Part shown: positions 16,897-27,972 of the stretch, one piece after another
How the letters are laid out: each line of letters begins with the position of its first letter
How positions within the stretch are numbered: the stretch's first letter is position 1
Source: Dokdonella sp.
GTDB taxonomy: Bacteria; Pseudomonadota; Gammaproteobacteria; Xanthomonadales; Rhodanobacteraceae
Direction: 5' to 3'
Length of the DNA: 64,000 nucleotides
Assembly: GCF_019634775.1 (NCBI RefSeq)
Contig: NZ_JAHCAS010000001.1
Coordinates: 868,001 to 932,000 of the forward strand
Notes under the pieces: generated by a model
Database searches by the model: none
Told to the model about the DNA's origin: nothing
Seen by the model: only the letters and a program-made list of their open reading frames with translations
Made by a program: the position numbers and the translations under genes

Positions 16897-17697
16897 TCAC
16901 GAGAACGTCACCTTGAGGCCTTCACGTGCACCGAGCGGCAGCACCAGACTCGACGCCACGTCGCTGACCAGGGCGGTGGCGAAGGGCAGGGCCGAGGCCG
17001 CCATCGGATTGCCGTTGGCGATCGTGGCGAATGCCGACGGCAGGGCGATGCGGGTCGGCGTGGCCTCGGCCTCGAGCGCGAGCTGCAGGCGCGGCAGCCC
17101 GGCGTCCCCGTGCCACGGCGCCAGCACGAGGGCGATGCCGAACGCCGGCGCACTTGGCACGACCTCGGCCAGCGCGCCCTGCGAGACGATGTCGTAGGCA
17201 ACCAGCAGCACCGGCTCGTCCGCGCTGAGCGCCTGTGCGGCTGCTTCGAGCAGGCCGCCGGCGAAGCTCGCCGTGTAGCCGCTGATCGATGTCGATGCGG
17301 CGTGGCAATGCGCGGCGATCGTCCAGTAGCCGGCCGGCGCGTTGTGCACCGAGTTGTGGAAGCGGATCGGCGACAGCTCGTGCGGCGCGCGCGCCAGCGT
17401 TTCGCACATGTAGTCGGTGATCGCGGTATCGCCATGGGTGGAGGTGAACACGCTGGCGAGCGCGGCTGGATCCCGACCGGCAGCATCGCATGCCTGCGCG
17501 GCGACTTCGCAGGCAATCAGTACCGGATCGGGCGCGCGACGGCGTTCGGCCGGCGGCAACAGGCCCGGAGCCGGGCGTGCCGGCGCATCGGCGCGCGGTG
17601 CCTCGCCGCGGCGCAGGCCGACGCAGGCACTGTCCCAGTCGGGCCAACCCGGCGCCCACAGGCCGATGCCTTCAATGTGCACGTCAAGCGCGCTCAT
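16897..17697 (-). CDS. Beta-ketoacyl synthase chain-length factor (CLF)
   Basis: A 266-residue, ketosynthase-like protein with a reduced thiolase fold. HIEGIGLWAPGWPDW opens it, FTSTHGDTAITDYMCETLA follows, and the region that would hold the catalytic cysteine reads HCHAASTSISGY, with no cysteine in the nucleophile position. In E. coli the equivalent (ApeC) pairs with the active ketosynthase. The 4-base overlap with the upstream ketosynthase gene supports such a heterodimer. Role: setting the length of the polyene chain. It has no activity of its own in known systems. Confidence 0.8.
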   Translation of the reverse strand: MSALDVHIEGIGLWAPGWPDWDSACVGLRRGEAPRADAPARPAPGLLPPAERRRAPDPVLIACEVAAQACDAAGRDPAALASVFTSTHGDTAITDYMCETLARAPHELSPIRFHNSVHNAPAGYWTIAAHCHAASTSISGYTASFAGGLLEAAAQALSADEPVLLVAYDIVSQGALAEVVPSAPAFGIALVLAPWHGDAGLPRLQLALEAEATPTRIALPSAFATIANGNPMAASALPFATALVSDVASSLVLPLGAREGLKVTFS

Positions 17698-18890
17698 GCG
17701 GCACCTCCGCGTGCGAAGGCCAGCGTGCAGTTGCTGCCGCCGAAGCCGAACGAGTTGCTGAGCACGAAGCGCAGGTCGGCCGCCGCGTTGGCCAGGGTGA
17801 TCTGCGGGCCACAGATCGGGTCGAGCGAATCGCTGTTGAGCGTGCCGGGCACGAAGCCATGCTCGAGCGCGAGCAGGCAGACCACCGCTTCGAGGATGCC
17901 GGCGGCGCCGAGCGCATGACCGGTCCAGCCCTTGGTCGAACTCGCACGCGTGCGCGCAGGGAACACCGAGGCGATCACAGCCGCCTCGACCTCGTCGTTC
18001 TTCGGCGTGGCCGTGCCATGCAGGTTGATGTAGTCGATGTCGGCTGCAGCGAGGCCGGCGCGAGCCAGCGCATCCTCGAGCGCGCGGCGCGCGCCGAGAC
18101 CTTCCGGATGCGGTGTCGACATGTGGTGGGCATCACTGGATTCGCCCCAGCCCACCAGGGTCGGCGCACGCACGTCACCGCTGCGTTCGAGCAGGGCAAA
18201 CCCGGCCGCCTCACCGAGCGAGATGCCTCGGCGTGCGACATCGAACGGTCGGCATGCATCCGGCGCGACCAGTTCGAGTGAGTTGAAGCCGTACAGCACG
18301 CTGCCGCACAGCGTATCGACGCCGGCGAGGATCGCCGCATCGACGAGGCCGAGACGCAGCAGGCGTTCGCCCTGGGCGAAGATCTTCGCGCTCGACGAGC
18401 AGGCCGTGGCCGTGGTCAGGCAGGGCCCGCGCGCGCCGGTCAGTTCGGCGAGGAACAGGCCGAGTGAATGCGGTGTGTGTACTTCGGGTCGGCGCAGGTC
18501 GGCCGGGATGCGGCCGTGGTCGAGGCGTTCGTAGGCTTCCTCGCTCGCACCGATGCTCGAAGTCGAGGTCGCCACCAGCACGGCCACGCGTTCGGCGCCA
18601 TGCCGTGCCACCGCCGCGCGCGCGGCGTCGATGAAGTCGTCGCCCTGCGCACCGAGCCAGGCCAGGCGGTTGTTGCGGCATTCGAAGCGCTCGAAACCGG
18701 CCGGCAGGGCCAGCGTCTCCAGCCCATCGACGCGACCGATCGCACAGGCCAGCGGCGCGCGCGTGAAATCATTCGCATGCAAACCGCTGCGCCGCGTTTC
18801 GAGCGCACGCCGATGCGCCTCGCGACCGTGGCCGAGCGCGGACGTCGCGGTATGGGCGGTGATGCGGACCGGCGCGATGGGATTCGACAC
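17694..18890 (-). CDS. Beta-ketoacyl-ACP synthase (FabF/ApeO-like)
   Basis: A 398-residue thiolase-fold condensing enzyme with the full Cys-His-His triad: the cysteine in TATACSSSAKIF (near residue 162), the first histidine in NLHGTATPKNDEVE (near 290) and the second in KGWTGHALGAAG (near 322), plus the glycine-rich end SNSFGFGGSN. It condenses malonyl-ACP units in aryl polyene synthesis. It is the first gene of the minus-strand arm and is coupled by 4 bases to the chain-length factor. No acyl carrier protein gene adjoins it, unlike in many such clusters. Confidence 0.9.
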   Translation of the reverse strand: MSNPIAPVRITAHTATSALGHGREAHRRALETRRSGLHANDFTRAPLACAIGRVDGLETLALPAGFERFECRNNRLAWLGAQGDDFIDAARAAVARHGAERVAVLVATSTSSIGASEEAYERLDHGRIPADLRRPEVHTPHSLGLFLAELTGARGPCLTTATACSSSAKIFAQGERLLRLGLVDAAILAGVDTLCGSVLYGFNSLELVAPDACRPFDVARRGISLGEAAGFALLERSGDVRAPTLVGWGESSDAHHMSTPHPEGLGARRALEDALARAGLAAADIDYINLHGTATPKNDEVEAAVIASVFPARTRASSTKGWTGHALGAAGILEAVVCLLALEHGFVPGTLNSDSLDPICGPQITLANAAADLRFVLSNSFGFGGSNCTLAFARGGAA

Positions 18891-18982
18891 GAGATGAGGG
18901 GCTGGACGAAAGCGGCCGAGTATATCGTTCGCTGGTCGGGGGAATGCCGGTCGGTTTCACCGAAGCCCATGCATTTCCGCAC

Positions 18983-19002
18983 AGGAGCCCGTTCACGGGC
19001 TC

Positions 19003-19004
<2 letters not shown>
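18983..19004. repeat. REP-type palindrome at the glnB stop
   Basis: AGGAGCCCG, loop TTCA, CGGGCTCCT: a perfect 9-bp stem that overlaps the last two bases of the glnB stop codon. It belongs to the same family as 14376-14443. It is well placed to work as a transcription or mRNA 3'-end barrier for glnB. Confidence 0.7.
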
Positions 19005-21554
<2,550 letters not shown>

Positions 21555-21556
<2 letters not shown>

Positions 21557-21713
21557 GGATGTTCGGATCCATGCCACAACGGCGTCCGCGTCCTGTGCGG
21601 GTGCAGATCAGGACGTGACGGCGAAGGCAGTCTGGCCGTCTGGACGAGCCACGCACCCCGCTGCGAACCTTGCGGATGTCATGACGCCATTGCGGGATAT
21701 AAGCGCATCCCTG
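21555..21713. mobile_element. MITE-like element with inverted arms (copy B)
   Basis: A 159-bp element. The left arm starts AGGGATGTTCGGATCCATGC and runs to about 21595. The right arm ends GCGCATCCCT and, read in reverse complement, aligns with the left arm (AGGGATGCGCTTATATCCCG). The interior contains CAGATCAGGACGTGACGGCG. It is the most complete copy in the window. It has no coding capacity and no transposase, and it starts within the comM stop codon. Confidence 0.7.
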
Positions 21714-21758
21714 GCCCCGTTCGCGGCTGGCGCGTCCCTGCTTGGCGTTCCCGCTCGT

Positions 21759-22406
21759 TCAGGGCTTGTCCCCGGAGAAGCGCTTCGGCGTCGCGCCGAC
21801 GATCTCGCCGACGGTGGCGCTGTCGCTGACATGCAGTTCGACCTCGCGGCGGAACTCCAGCTTGCCCTGCACGACCGCGTCCGGGCCGATGATGATGCGC
21901 GGTGGCCTGCTGTTGTTGAACCAGCCGCTCGGCTTGTTCACGAGCAGGCCACCCTCGACGCGCGAACCAGCGCCGATGTCGATGTCACCGGAAACCGTTT
22001 CGATGCCGCCACCCACGTGCGCGGCATCGAGATGGATCGCACCGTTGACGTTCGACAGCCGGCCGACGATATCGCTGCCGTTGCCGATGCGGATGCTGCC
22101 GTTGACCGCTTCCACCTCGCCCTCGACACGCACGCGCTCGCCGAGGCTGATGCGTCCGTTGACCGCACCGACCGACTTCAGGCTTGCGCCATGTCCGATC
22201 TCGATCGAGCCATTGACCGTTTCCACGTCCTCGGCGTTCACGTTGTCGCCGACGCGGATCGAGCCGTTGACGGTGTCGAGGTCGCCGACCGTGCGGCCAT
22301 CCTCGACGCGGATGCTGCCGTTGAGCTTGCTGATGTCTTCACCGGCGAGGCAGGCGGTGCTGGCGAGCAGCCCGCCGAGCAGGGTGGCGACGAGGGCGAT
22401 ACGCAT
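21759..22406 (-). CDS. Secreted beta-roll repeat protein (VNGSI repeats)
   Basis: A 215-residue exported protein. The start at 22406 has an AAGGAG site and gives a signal peptide (MRIALVATLLGGLLASTACLA). The mature part is about seven tandem repeats of about 18 residues with core VNGSIRIG/VNGSIEIG, then a short tail with PRIIIGPDAVVQGKLEF. The repeats resemble DUF4097/bactofilin-like right-handed beta-helices: each turn has an NGSI strand followed by a variable loop. Function unknown; an envelope or stress role is only a guess. A cysteine near the signal cleavage site (STAC) is not a proper lipobox. It is flanked on both sides by copies of the same MITE-like element. Confidence 0.7.
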   Translation of the reverse strand: MRIALVATLLGGLLASTACLAGEDISKLNGSIRVEDGRTVGDLDTVNGSIRVGDNVNAEDVETVNGSIEIGHGASLKSVGAVNGRISLGERVRVEGEVEAVNGSIRIGNGSDIVGRLSNVNGAIHLDAAHVGGGIETVSGDIDIGAGSRVEGGLLVNKPSGWFNNSRPPRIIIGPDAVVQGKLEFRREVELHVSDSATVGEIVGATPKRFSGDKP

Positions 22407-22467
22407 GGCGGGCTCCTTGGCGAGTGGCGTGTGTCCGCTTCGATGCACCGTGGCGGAGAAGGGTTTA

Positions 22468-22642
22468 TTGCTCTGATCGATTCCGCGATGGCGTCATGGC
22501 ATCCGCAAGGCCCGCAGCCCGGCGTTGCGCCGGCTCGAGGGACGGCCAGTCGGCCTTGGCCGTCGTGCCTTGATCTGCGAGCGCACACGAGGTTGATCGC
22601 GTGGAGGCGGCTTCCGCGAGGGGGTCTGATCGGAGCGTCCTC
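22468..22642. mobile_element. MITE-like element, inverted relative to copy B (copy C)
   Basis: Read on the minus strand, CAGATCAAGGCACGACGGCC and CTTGCGGATGCCATGACGCC match the interior and right arm of copy B. The far end (GGACGCTCCGATCAGACCCC) matches the arms at 7962 and 42038. Copies B and C bracket the VNGSI-repeat gene in opposite orientations. Confidence 0.65.
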
Positions 22643-22767
22643 GGCCGGTTGGGCAAGAATCCGGGATTCGGAGTCGGCCCCACATGCGAGTGGTCACGGC
22701 AGCCAGGGTATGCCCGCGCGCACGCTTCGCGCAGCCTGGTGGTCGCGCTGCGGCACCCGTCCCTGCT

Positions 22768-22773
22768 TACAAT
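22768..22773 (+). promoter_or_regulatory. Putative -10 box for gpmI
   Basis: CTTACAATCG fits the TAnnnT(C) pattern, 30 bases before the gpmI ATG. It lies downstream of MITE copy C in a 397-base gap that otherwise shows no gene. Confidence 0.45.
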
Positions 22774-22803
22774 CGCCACTTCCATCACTCGATCCCGCCT
22801 GCG

Positions 22804-24333
22804 ATGTCCCGCCCGAAACCCGTCCTGTTGCTGATCCTTGATGGCTGGGGCCATCGCGACGACTCCGCGCACAATGCGATCGCGCAGGCCAGCCTGCCGA
22901 ACTGGACGGCGCTGCTGCGCGACTGCCCGCATACGCTGGTCGAGACGCATGGCCTGCATGTCGGCCTGCCGGACGGGCAGATGGGCAATTCCGAGGTCGG
23001 CCACATGAACATCGGTTCGGGCCGCATCGTCTACCAGGACCTGACGCGCATCGACGCGGCCATCGCCGACGGCAGCTTCGAGCGCAACGAGGCACTGCTC
23101 GCGGCCTGCGCGGCAGCACAGGCGCACCACGGTGCCCTGCACGTGTTCGGCCTGCTCTCGCCGGGTGGCGTGCACAGCCACGAGGACCACCTGCTCGCCA
23201 TGATTCGGCTCGCTGCGCAGCGCGGCGTCGCGCGCATCGCTGTGCATGCCTTCCTCGATGGCCGCGATACGCCGCCGCGCAGCGCGCGCGCCTCGCTGGA
23301 AAAACTGGCGGCAACCTGTGCGGACACGCCGGGCGCGCTGATCGCGAGCGTCAGCGGACGCTACTACGCGATGGATCGCGACCAGCGCTGGGAGCGCGTC
23401 GAACGCGCCTGGAACGCGATCGTCGAAGCGCGCGGGGAGTTCCGCGCCGCCGATGCGCTGTCCGCACTCGATGCAGCTTATGCACGCGGCGAAAACGACG
23501 AGTTCGTGCAGCCCTGCGTGATCGGCGACGGCGCGCGCGTGGCTGACGGCGACGCGATCGTGTTCATGAACTTCCGCGCCGACCGTGCGCGTCAGCTCTC
23601 GCGTGCCTTCGTAGAGGCGGGTTTCAGCGGCTTCACGCGCACGCGCGTGCCGAAGCTCTCGGCCTTCGTGAGCCTGACCGAATACGCCAAGGACCTCGCC
23701 GTGAGCGCGGTCGCCTGGGGCGCGCAGTCGATGGACAACACGCTCGGCGAATACCTTGCCGCGCAGGGCCTGACCCAGTTGCGCATCGCCGAGACGGAAA
23801 AGTACGCGCACGTGACGTTCTTCTTCTCGGGCGGCCGCGAGGCGCCGTTCGCCGGCGAGGAGCGCATCCTCGTGCCGAGCCCCAAGGTCGCCACCTACGA
23901 TCTGCAACCCGAGATGAGCCTGCCCGAGCTGACCGACCGCCTGGTCGAAGCGATCCGGTCGGGGCGCTTCGACTTCATCGCCTGCAACATCGCCAATGCC
24001 GACATGGTCGGTCACAGCGGCGTCGAAGCCGCCGCGGTGAAGGCCGCCGAGGCGATCGACGTGGCCTTGGGCCGCATCACCGCGGCGATCCGCGAAGCCG
24101 GCGGCGAGATGCTGATCAGTGCCGACCACGGCAACCTCGAACAGATGATCGACGCCGATGGCGTCGCGCATACCCAGCACACGGTCGGCCCGGTGCCGCT
24201 GGTCTATGTCGGTCGCAAGGCCGTGCTGCACCACGGCGCACTGCGCGACCTCGCACCGAGCGTGCTCGCCCTGATGGGCCTGCCGCAACCGGCCGAGATG
24301 AGTGGCCGCAGCCTGGTCGAGTTCAAGACTTGA
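22804..24333 (+). CDS. gpmI: 2,3-bisphosphoglycerate-independent phosphoglycerate mutase
   Basis: A 509-residue alkaline-phosphatase-superfamily enzyme. [19 protein letters not shown] carries the first metal aspartate, and [16 protein letters not shown] the phospho-serine nucleophile (NSEVGH). Later motifs are [26 protein letters not shown] and [11 protein letters not shown]. It interconverts 3- and 2-phosphoglycerate in glycolysis using Mn2+. The ATG at 22804 matches the family start, although the frame is open upstream. Its stop overlaps the envC start (TTG at 24330), so gpmI-envC-ctp form one unit, an arrangement found in many proteobacteria. Confidence 0.96.
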   Translation: MSRPKPVLLLILDGWGHRDDSAHNAIAQASLPNWTALLRDCPHTLVETHGLHVGLPDGQMGNSEVGHMNIGSGRIVYQDLTRIDAAIADGSFERNEALLAACAAAQAHHGALHVFGLLSPGGVHSHEDHLLAMIRLAAQRGVARIAVHAFLDGRDTPPRSARASLEKLAATCADTPGALIASVSGRYYAMDRDQRWERVERAWNAIVEARGEFRAADALSALDAAYARGENDEFVQPCVIGDGARVADGDAIVFMNFRADRARQLSRAFVEAGFSGFTRTRVPKLSAFVSLTEYAKDLAVSAVAWGAQSMDNTLGEYLAAQGLTQLRIAETEKYAHVTFFFSGGREAPFAGEERILVPSPKVATYDLQPEMSLPELTDRLVEAIRSGRFDFIACNIANADMVGHSGVEAAAVKAAEAIDVALGRITAAIREAGGEMLISADHGNLEQMIDADGVAHTQHTVGPVPLVYVGRKAVLHHGALRDLAPSVLALMGLPQPAEMSGRSLVEFKT

Positions 24334-25490
24334 GAATCGGCTTCCTTGCCGGCGTGCTGCTCACCGCACTCGGTGCGGCCGTGGCGCAGCCCGACGATCC
24401 GGCCGCGCGCGCGGCGCAGGAACACGAAACGAAACAGAAGCTCGACGCCGTGCGCGAGCAGATCCGCGCGCTTGCCGAGCAGCAGCGCGCGACCAGCGGC
24501 GAACATGCCGAGGCCGCGCGCGCACTGCGCGAACAGGAGCTCGCCATCGATGACGCGGCGAAATCGGTACGTGCACTCGATGAACGCCTGTCCGGCCAAC
24601 AGGACGAACTGGCCGCATTGGAGGAACGCCGCGCCGGCCTCGCGCGCGCGCTCGAAACGCAGCGCGAGGCCCTCGCCGCGTTGTTGCGCTCGGCCTATGC
24701 GCTCGGTCGTGACGAGGAGATCAAGCTGTTGCTGCAGCAGGACGATGTCGGGGCGATCGCGCGCGTGCTCGCCTACCACCGCTATTTCCAGGGCGCGCGC
24801 GTCGAGCGCATCGATGCGCTGATGGGCGACCTCGAACAACTCGCCGAGGTGCAGCGCGCGATCGTCGGCAAGAACGCCGATGTCGTGGCCACGCGCAAGC
24901 AACAGCTCGCCGAGGTCGCGCGCCTGGAAGCCGGGCGTGCCGAACGTGCGGCGCTGCTGGCCACGCTCGATGCCGCGCTGAAGGACCAGCAGGCGCGCCT
25001 GGCCACACTCGGACGCGATGAACGTGGTCTCGTCGACCTGCTCGGCCGCCTGCGAGACGTGTTCGCCGACATCCCCAAGCAGTTGAGCGGCGCCGAACCG
25101 TTCGCCGACCAGCGCGGGCGCCTGCCATGGCCGCTCAAGGGCACGCTGCGCATCGGCTTCGGTGGACGCGATGCCGGCGGACGCCAGCTGTCCGGGCTGT
25201 TGATCGGCGCCGACGCCGGGGTGCCCGTGCACGCGGTCGCGCGTGGCCGGGTCGCCTATGCCGACTGGCTGAAGGGCTACGGCATGCTCCTGATCCTCGA
25301 TCATGGCGACGGCTGGATGAGCCTGTATGGCGCCAACGAATCGCTGCTCAAGGACGTCGGCGACTGGGTCGCTGCCGGCGAGGTGATCGCGCAAAGCGGC
25401 GCCAGCGGCGGCCAATCGACGCCGGGGCTCTATTTCGAGTTGCGCCGGCAGGGCAAGGCGGTCGACCCGAAACCATGGTTGCGCAAGTGA
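24330..25490 (+). CDS. envC: EnvC-type murein hydrolase activator
   Basis: A 386-residue periplasmic protein: signal peptide ([20 protein letters not shown]), a long coiled coil from about 30 to 245 rich in Ala/Glu/Arg, and a C-terminal LytM/M23 domain ([38 protein letters not shown]). The usual zinc ligands are missing: the HxxxD is replaced by GADAG and the final HxH by SLYG. The domain should therefore not be a peptidase. This is the pattern of EnvC, which activates amidases AmiA/AmiB at the septum. The start codon is TTG and overlaps the gpmI stop. Confidence 0.85.
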   Translation: MRIGFLAGVLLTALGAAVAQPDDPAARAAQEHETKQKLDAVREQIRALAEQQRATSGEHAEAARALREQELAIDDAAKSVRALDERLSGQQDELAALEERRAGLARALETQREALAALLRSAYALGRDEEIKLLLQQDDVGAIARVLAYHRYFQGARVERIDALMGDLEQLAEVQRAIVGKNADVVATRKQQLAEVARLEAGRAERAALLATLDAALKDQQARLATLGRDERGLVDLLGRLRDVFADIPKQLSGAEPFADQRGRLPWPLKGTLRIGFGGRDAGGRQLSGLLIGADAGVPVHAVARGRVAYADWLKGYGMLLILDHGDGWMSLYGANESLLKDVGDWVAAGEVIAQSGASGGQSTPGLYFELRRQGKAVDPKPWLRK

Positions 25491-25519
25491 TATCGGCATC
25501 GGCGATCGCTGCAGCGGGG

Positions 25520-25525
25520 TATGAT
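25520..25525 (+). promoter_or_regulatory. Putative -10 box for ctp
   Basis: GGGTATGATCGCG fits the TAnnnTCG pattern, 28 bases before the ATG. It suggests that ctp can be transcribed separately from gpmI-envC. Confidence 0.4.
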
Positions 25526-25552
25526 CGCGACCGGTTGTCCGAGGTTTGCGTG

Positions 25553-26950
25553 ATGCCGCGTTCGCTGTCGATGCCGTCGTACCCGCGTTTCCGCCGCGCC
25601 ATCCTGGCCGCCGCACTTGGCCTGTGTGCCACCGCCGCGTTGGCGGTCGATCCGCCCGAACCCGTTCCCGACGAAGAGCCCATCGAAGCGCCGGCGGCCG
25701 ATGCCTCGGCCGCGTCCCGCCCGGGCGACGTGCCGGCGGCGCAGCAGATCAGCCTCGAGGACGTGCGCACGTTCACCGCGGTGCTGAGCCTGGTCAAGGA
25801 AGCCTACGTCGAGAAGGTCGACGACCGCCGGCTCATGCGCGCGGCAATCCACGGCCTGTTGAATGACCTCGATCCGCACAGCGAATACCTCGAACGCAAG
25901 GCGCTCGAGAGCCTCGGCGAGGACGCCAGCGGCAGCTATCCAGGCCTCGGCATCGAGGTCACCACGGTGGACGGCACGCTGCGCGTGATCTCGCCGATCG
26001 ACGACACGCCGGCCGCGCGTGCCGGCATCCGGCCCGGCGACATCATCCTGCGCATCGACGACACCGCGATCGTCACCGACAACGTCGGCGAGGCCGTCGA
26101 CATGCTGCGCGGCGCGCCCGGCACCGAAGTCACCCTGTCGATCCTGCGCGAAGGCGCCGCAGCGCCGCAGGAATTCCGGCTCAAGCGCGAAACGATCCGC
26201 GTCGCCAGCGTGCGCGGCCGCCTGCTCGAACCGGGCTACGCCTACCTGCGCGTCAGCCAGTTCCAGAGCGAGACCGGCAGCGAGTTGCGCAAGCGCATCG
26301 AGCGTCTGAAGAAGGACAACGGCAAGCCACTGGCCGGCGCCGTGCTCGATCTGCGCGCCAATCCTGGCGGCCTGCTGACCGCGGCCGTCGAAGTCAGCGA
26401 TGCGTTGCTCGACAGCGGCACCATCGTGACCACCCGAGGGCGCATCCGCGAAGCCGAGATGGCGTTCCGTGCCACACCGGGCGATCTCCTCGACGGCGCG
26501 CCGGTCGTCGTCCTCATCGACAACGGCAGCGCCTCGGCCGCGGAGATCGTCGCCGGCGCGCTCCAGGACAACCGACGCGCCCTGTTGATGGGCCGGCGCA
26601 GCTTCGGCAAGGGCTCGGTGCAGACCGTGCTGCAACTCGATGAGGAACGTGCGATCAAGATCACCACGGCTCGCTACTACACGCCGAGCGGCGCCTCGAT
26701 CCAGGCGGCCGGCATCGTTCCCGACATCGAGCTCGCCGACCTCGCGCTGACGGAAAATGAGCCCTCGTCGTATCCGGTCACCAGCGAACGTGACCTGCGC
26801 GGACACCTGCGCGGCGACAACGAAGCCACCGCCACCACGACCTCGCCCGCCGTCCACAGCGGCGCTCCACGCGACTACGCTCTGAACGAGGCGCTCAATG
26901 CCCTGAAGGCAATGGCCCTGCAGCGGCGCGCGGGCCCGGGAAAAGGCTAG
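25553..26950 (+). CDS. S41 C-terminal processing peptidase (CtpA-like)
   Basis: A 465-residue protease. Signal peptide (RRAILAAALGLCATAALA), a helical N-terminal part with DPHSEYL, a PDZ domain near 125-215 (YPGLGIEVTTVDGTLRVISP, GIRPGDIILRIDD), then the tail-specific protease domain. The serine nucleophile is in NGSASAAEIVAGAL and the lysine in GRRSFGKGSVQT, 25 residues later. The C-terminal 60 residues (DNEATATTTSP) are low complexity. Role: processing of periplasmic proteins, including murein hydrolases, which fits its place after envC. The ATG at 25553 was chosen; one at 25571 is also possible. Confidence 0.92.
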   Translation: MPRSLSMPSYPRFRRAILAAALGLCATAALAVDPPEPVPDEEPIEAPAADASAASRPGDVPAAQQISLEDVRTFTAVLSLVKEAYVEKVDDRRLMRAAIHGLLNDLDPHSEYLERKALESLGEDASGSYPGLGIEVTTVDGTLRVISPIDDTPAARAGIRPGDIILRIDDTAIVTDNVGEAVDMLRGAPGTEVTLSILREGAAAPQEFRLKRETIRVASVRGRLLEPGYAYLRVSQFQSETGSELRKRIERLKKDNGKPLAGAVLDLRANPGGLLTAAVEVSDALLDSGTIVTTRGRIREAEMAFRATPGDLLDGAPVVVLIDNGSASAAEIVAGALQDNRRALLMGRRSFGKGSVQTVLQLDEERAIKITTARYYTPSGASIQAAGIVPDIELADLALTENEPSSYPVTSERDLRGHLRGDNEATATTTSPAVHSGAPRDYALNEALNALKAMALQRRAGPGKG

Positions 26951-27044
26951 GGATGCTCTTATCCTGGGGGCAACCATGGCGGTCAACCGTGCGCTGGGAT
27001 CGCAGACCCCGGCCGCCATGCCCGGAGCGCGGACCATTCCATCG

Positions 27045-27395
27045 ATGAATCTCCTTCCCATTTACCGCATCACCGTATTCGTGCCGCCGGAACATCTCGC
27101 GGCACTCAAGGCGGGCATTCTCGCCATCGACGACCTCGCCCTCGGTGATTACCGTGAGGTCATGTGGACGTCGGCACCCGGCTTCGAGCAGTACCGGCCC
27201 GGCACAGCGGCCGCGCCGAGGCTTGGCAAGGCCGGCGAGCTGGTCTCGACGCCGAGCGTGCGACTCGAGTTCTCGATCCCGCGCGATGCGCAACGCCTGC
27301 GCCGCGTGATCAGCGAGGGCGTGCACGCGCACCATCCGTGGGAAGTGCCGGCCGTGTTCGTCGACGAGGCGGTGTTTCCGCAACCGAGCCGATGA
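27045..27395 (+). CDS. YqfO/NIF3-like (CutA-fold) protein
   Basis: A 116-residue protein. LLPIYRITVFVPPEHLAAL, then VMWTSAPGFEQYRPG and ending AHHPWEVPAVFVDEA. This matches the small domain inserted in NIF3/YqfO proteins and found alone in many gammaproteobacteria; it has a PII/CutA-like fold and unknown function. The start at 27045 fits the conserved part; an ATG at 26976 is in frame but its 23-residue extension has no family similarity. Its stop overlaps the next gene by 4 bases. Confidence 0.7.
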   Translation: MNLLPIYRITVFVPPEHLAALKAGILAIDDLALGDYREVMWTSAPGFEQYRPGTAAAPRLGKAGELVSTPSVRLEFSIPRDAQRLRRVISEGVHAHHPWEVPAVFVDEAVFPQPSR

Positions 27396-27919
27396 GCGAA
27401 CCGCACGCCGATCCGCTCCTGGTCACCGCGCGCCTGGCCCTGCGTCCACTGGATGCCGGTGACGCCGGTTTCATGCTCGCCTTGCTGAATGACGAGGCCT
27501 TCATCCGCAACATCGCCGATCGCGGCGTGCGCACGCTCGACGAGGCGCGTGCCTATATCGCCGCCGGCCCGGTCGCAAGCTACGCCTGCAACGGCTTCGG
27601 GCTGTGGCTGGTCGAGGAACGCTCGACCGGCGCGGCAACCGGCATCTGTGGACTGGTGCGGCGACCGACGCTCGACGATGTCGACATCGGTTTCGCCTTC
27701 CTGCCGGCCTGGCGTGGCAACGGCTATGCGCGCGAGGCGGCGCAGGCCGTGCTCGACGACGCGCGCACACGGCTCGGACTGACCCGCGTGGTGGCCATCG
27801 TCGCCACCGCCAATCTCGCCTCGGCGCGCGTGCTCGAAGCGATCGGCCTGCGCTACGAACGCATGCTCGATCTCGGCGACCCACCCGAAACCTTGCGCTT
27901 GTTCGCCTGGGACGCCTGA
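27392..27919 (+). CDS. GNAT-family N-acetyltransferase (RimJ-like)
   Basis: A 175-residue acetyltransferase. TARLALRPLDAGDAGFMLAL is the opening of RimJ/RimL-type GNAT proteins, and AFLPAWRGNGYAREAAQAVL contains the acetyl-CoA loop (R/QxxGxG/A). NLASARVLEAIGLRYERM is the typical last helix. The substrate (a protein N-terminus or small molecule) cannot be told. It is translationally coupled to the YqfO-like gene by an ATGA overlap. Confidence 0.85.
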   Translation: MSEPHADPLLVTARLALRPLDAGDAGFMLALLNDEAFIRNIADRGVRTLDEARAYIAAGPVASYACNGFGLWLVEERSTGAATGICGLVRRPTLDDVDIGFAFLPAWRGNGYAREAAQAVLDDARTRLGLTRVVAIVATANLASARVLEAIGLRYERMLDLGDPPETLRLFAWDA

Positions 27920-27972
27920 ACGTATCTTTCGCACCCTGCGCCGCCGGCGCCGGATCAATCCTGGAGCTTCCG

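Noticed and set aside
22465..24288. A 607-codon minus-strand open frame opposite gpmI
   Set aside because: Antisense shadow of a highly conserved enzyme; composition (His/Arg/Asp-rich) is typical of such shadows.
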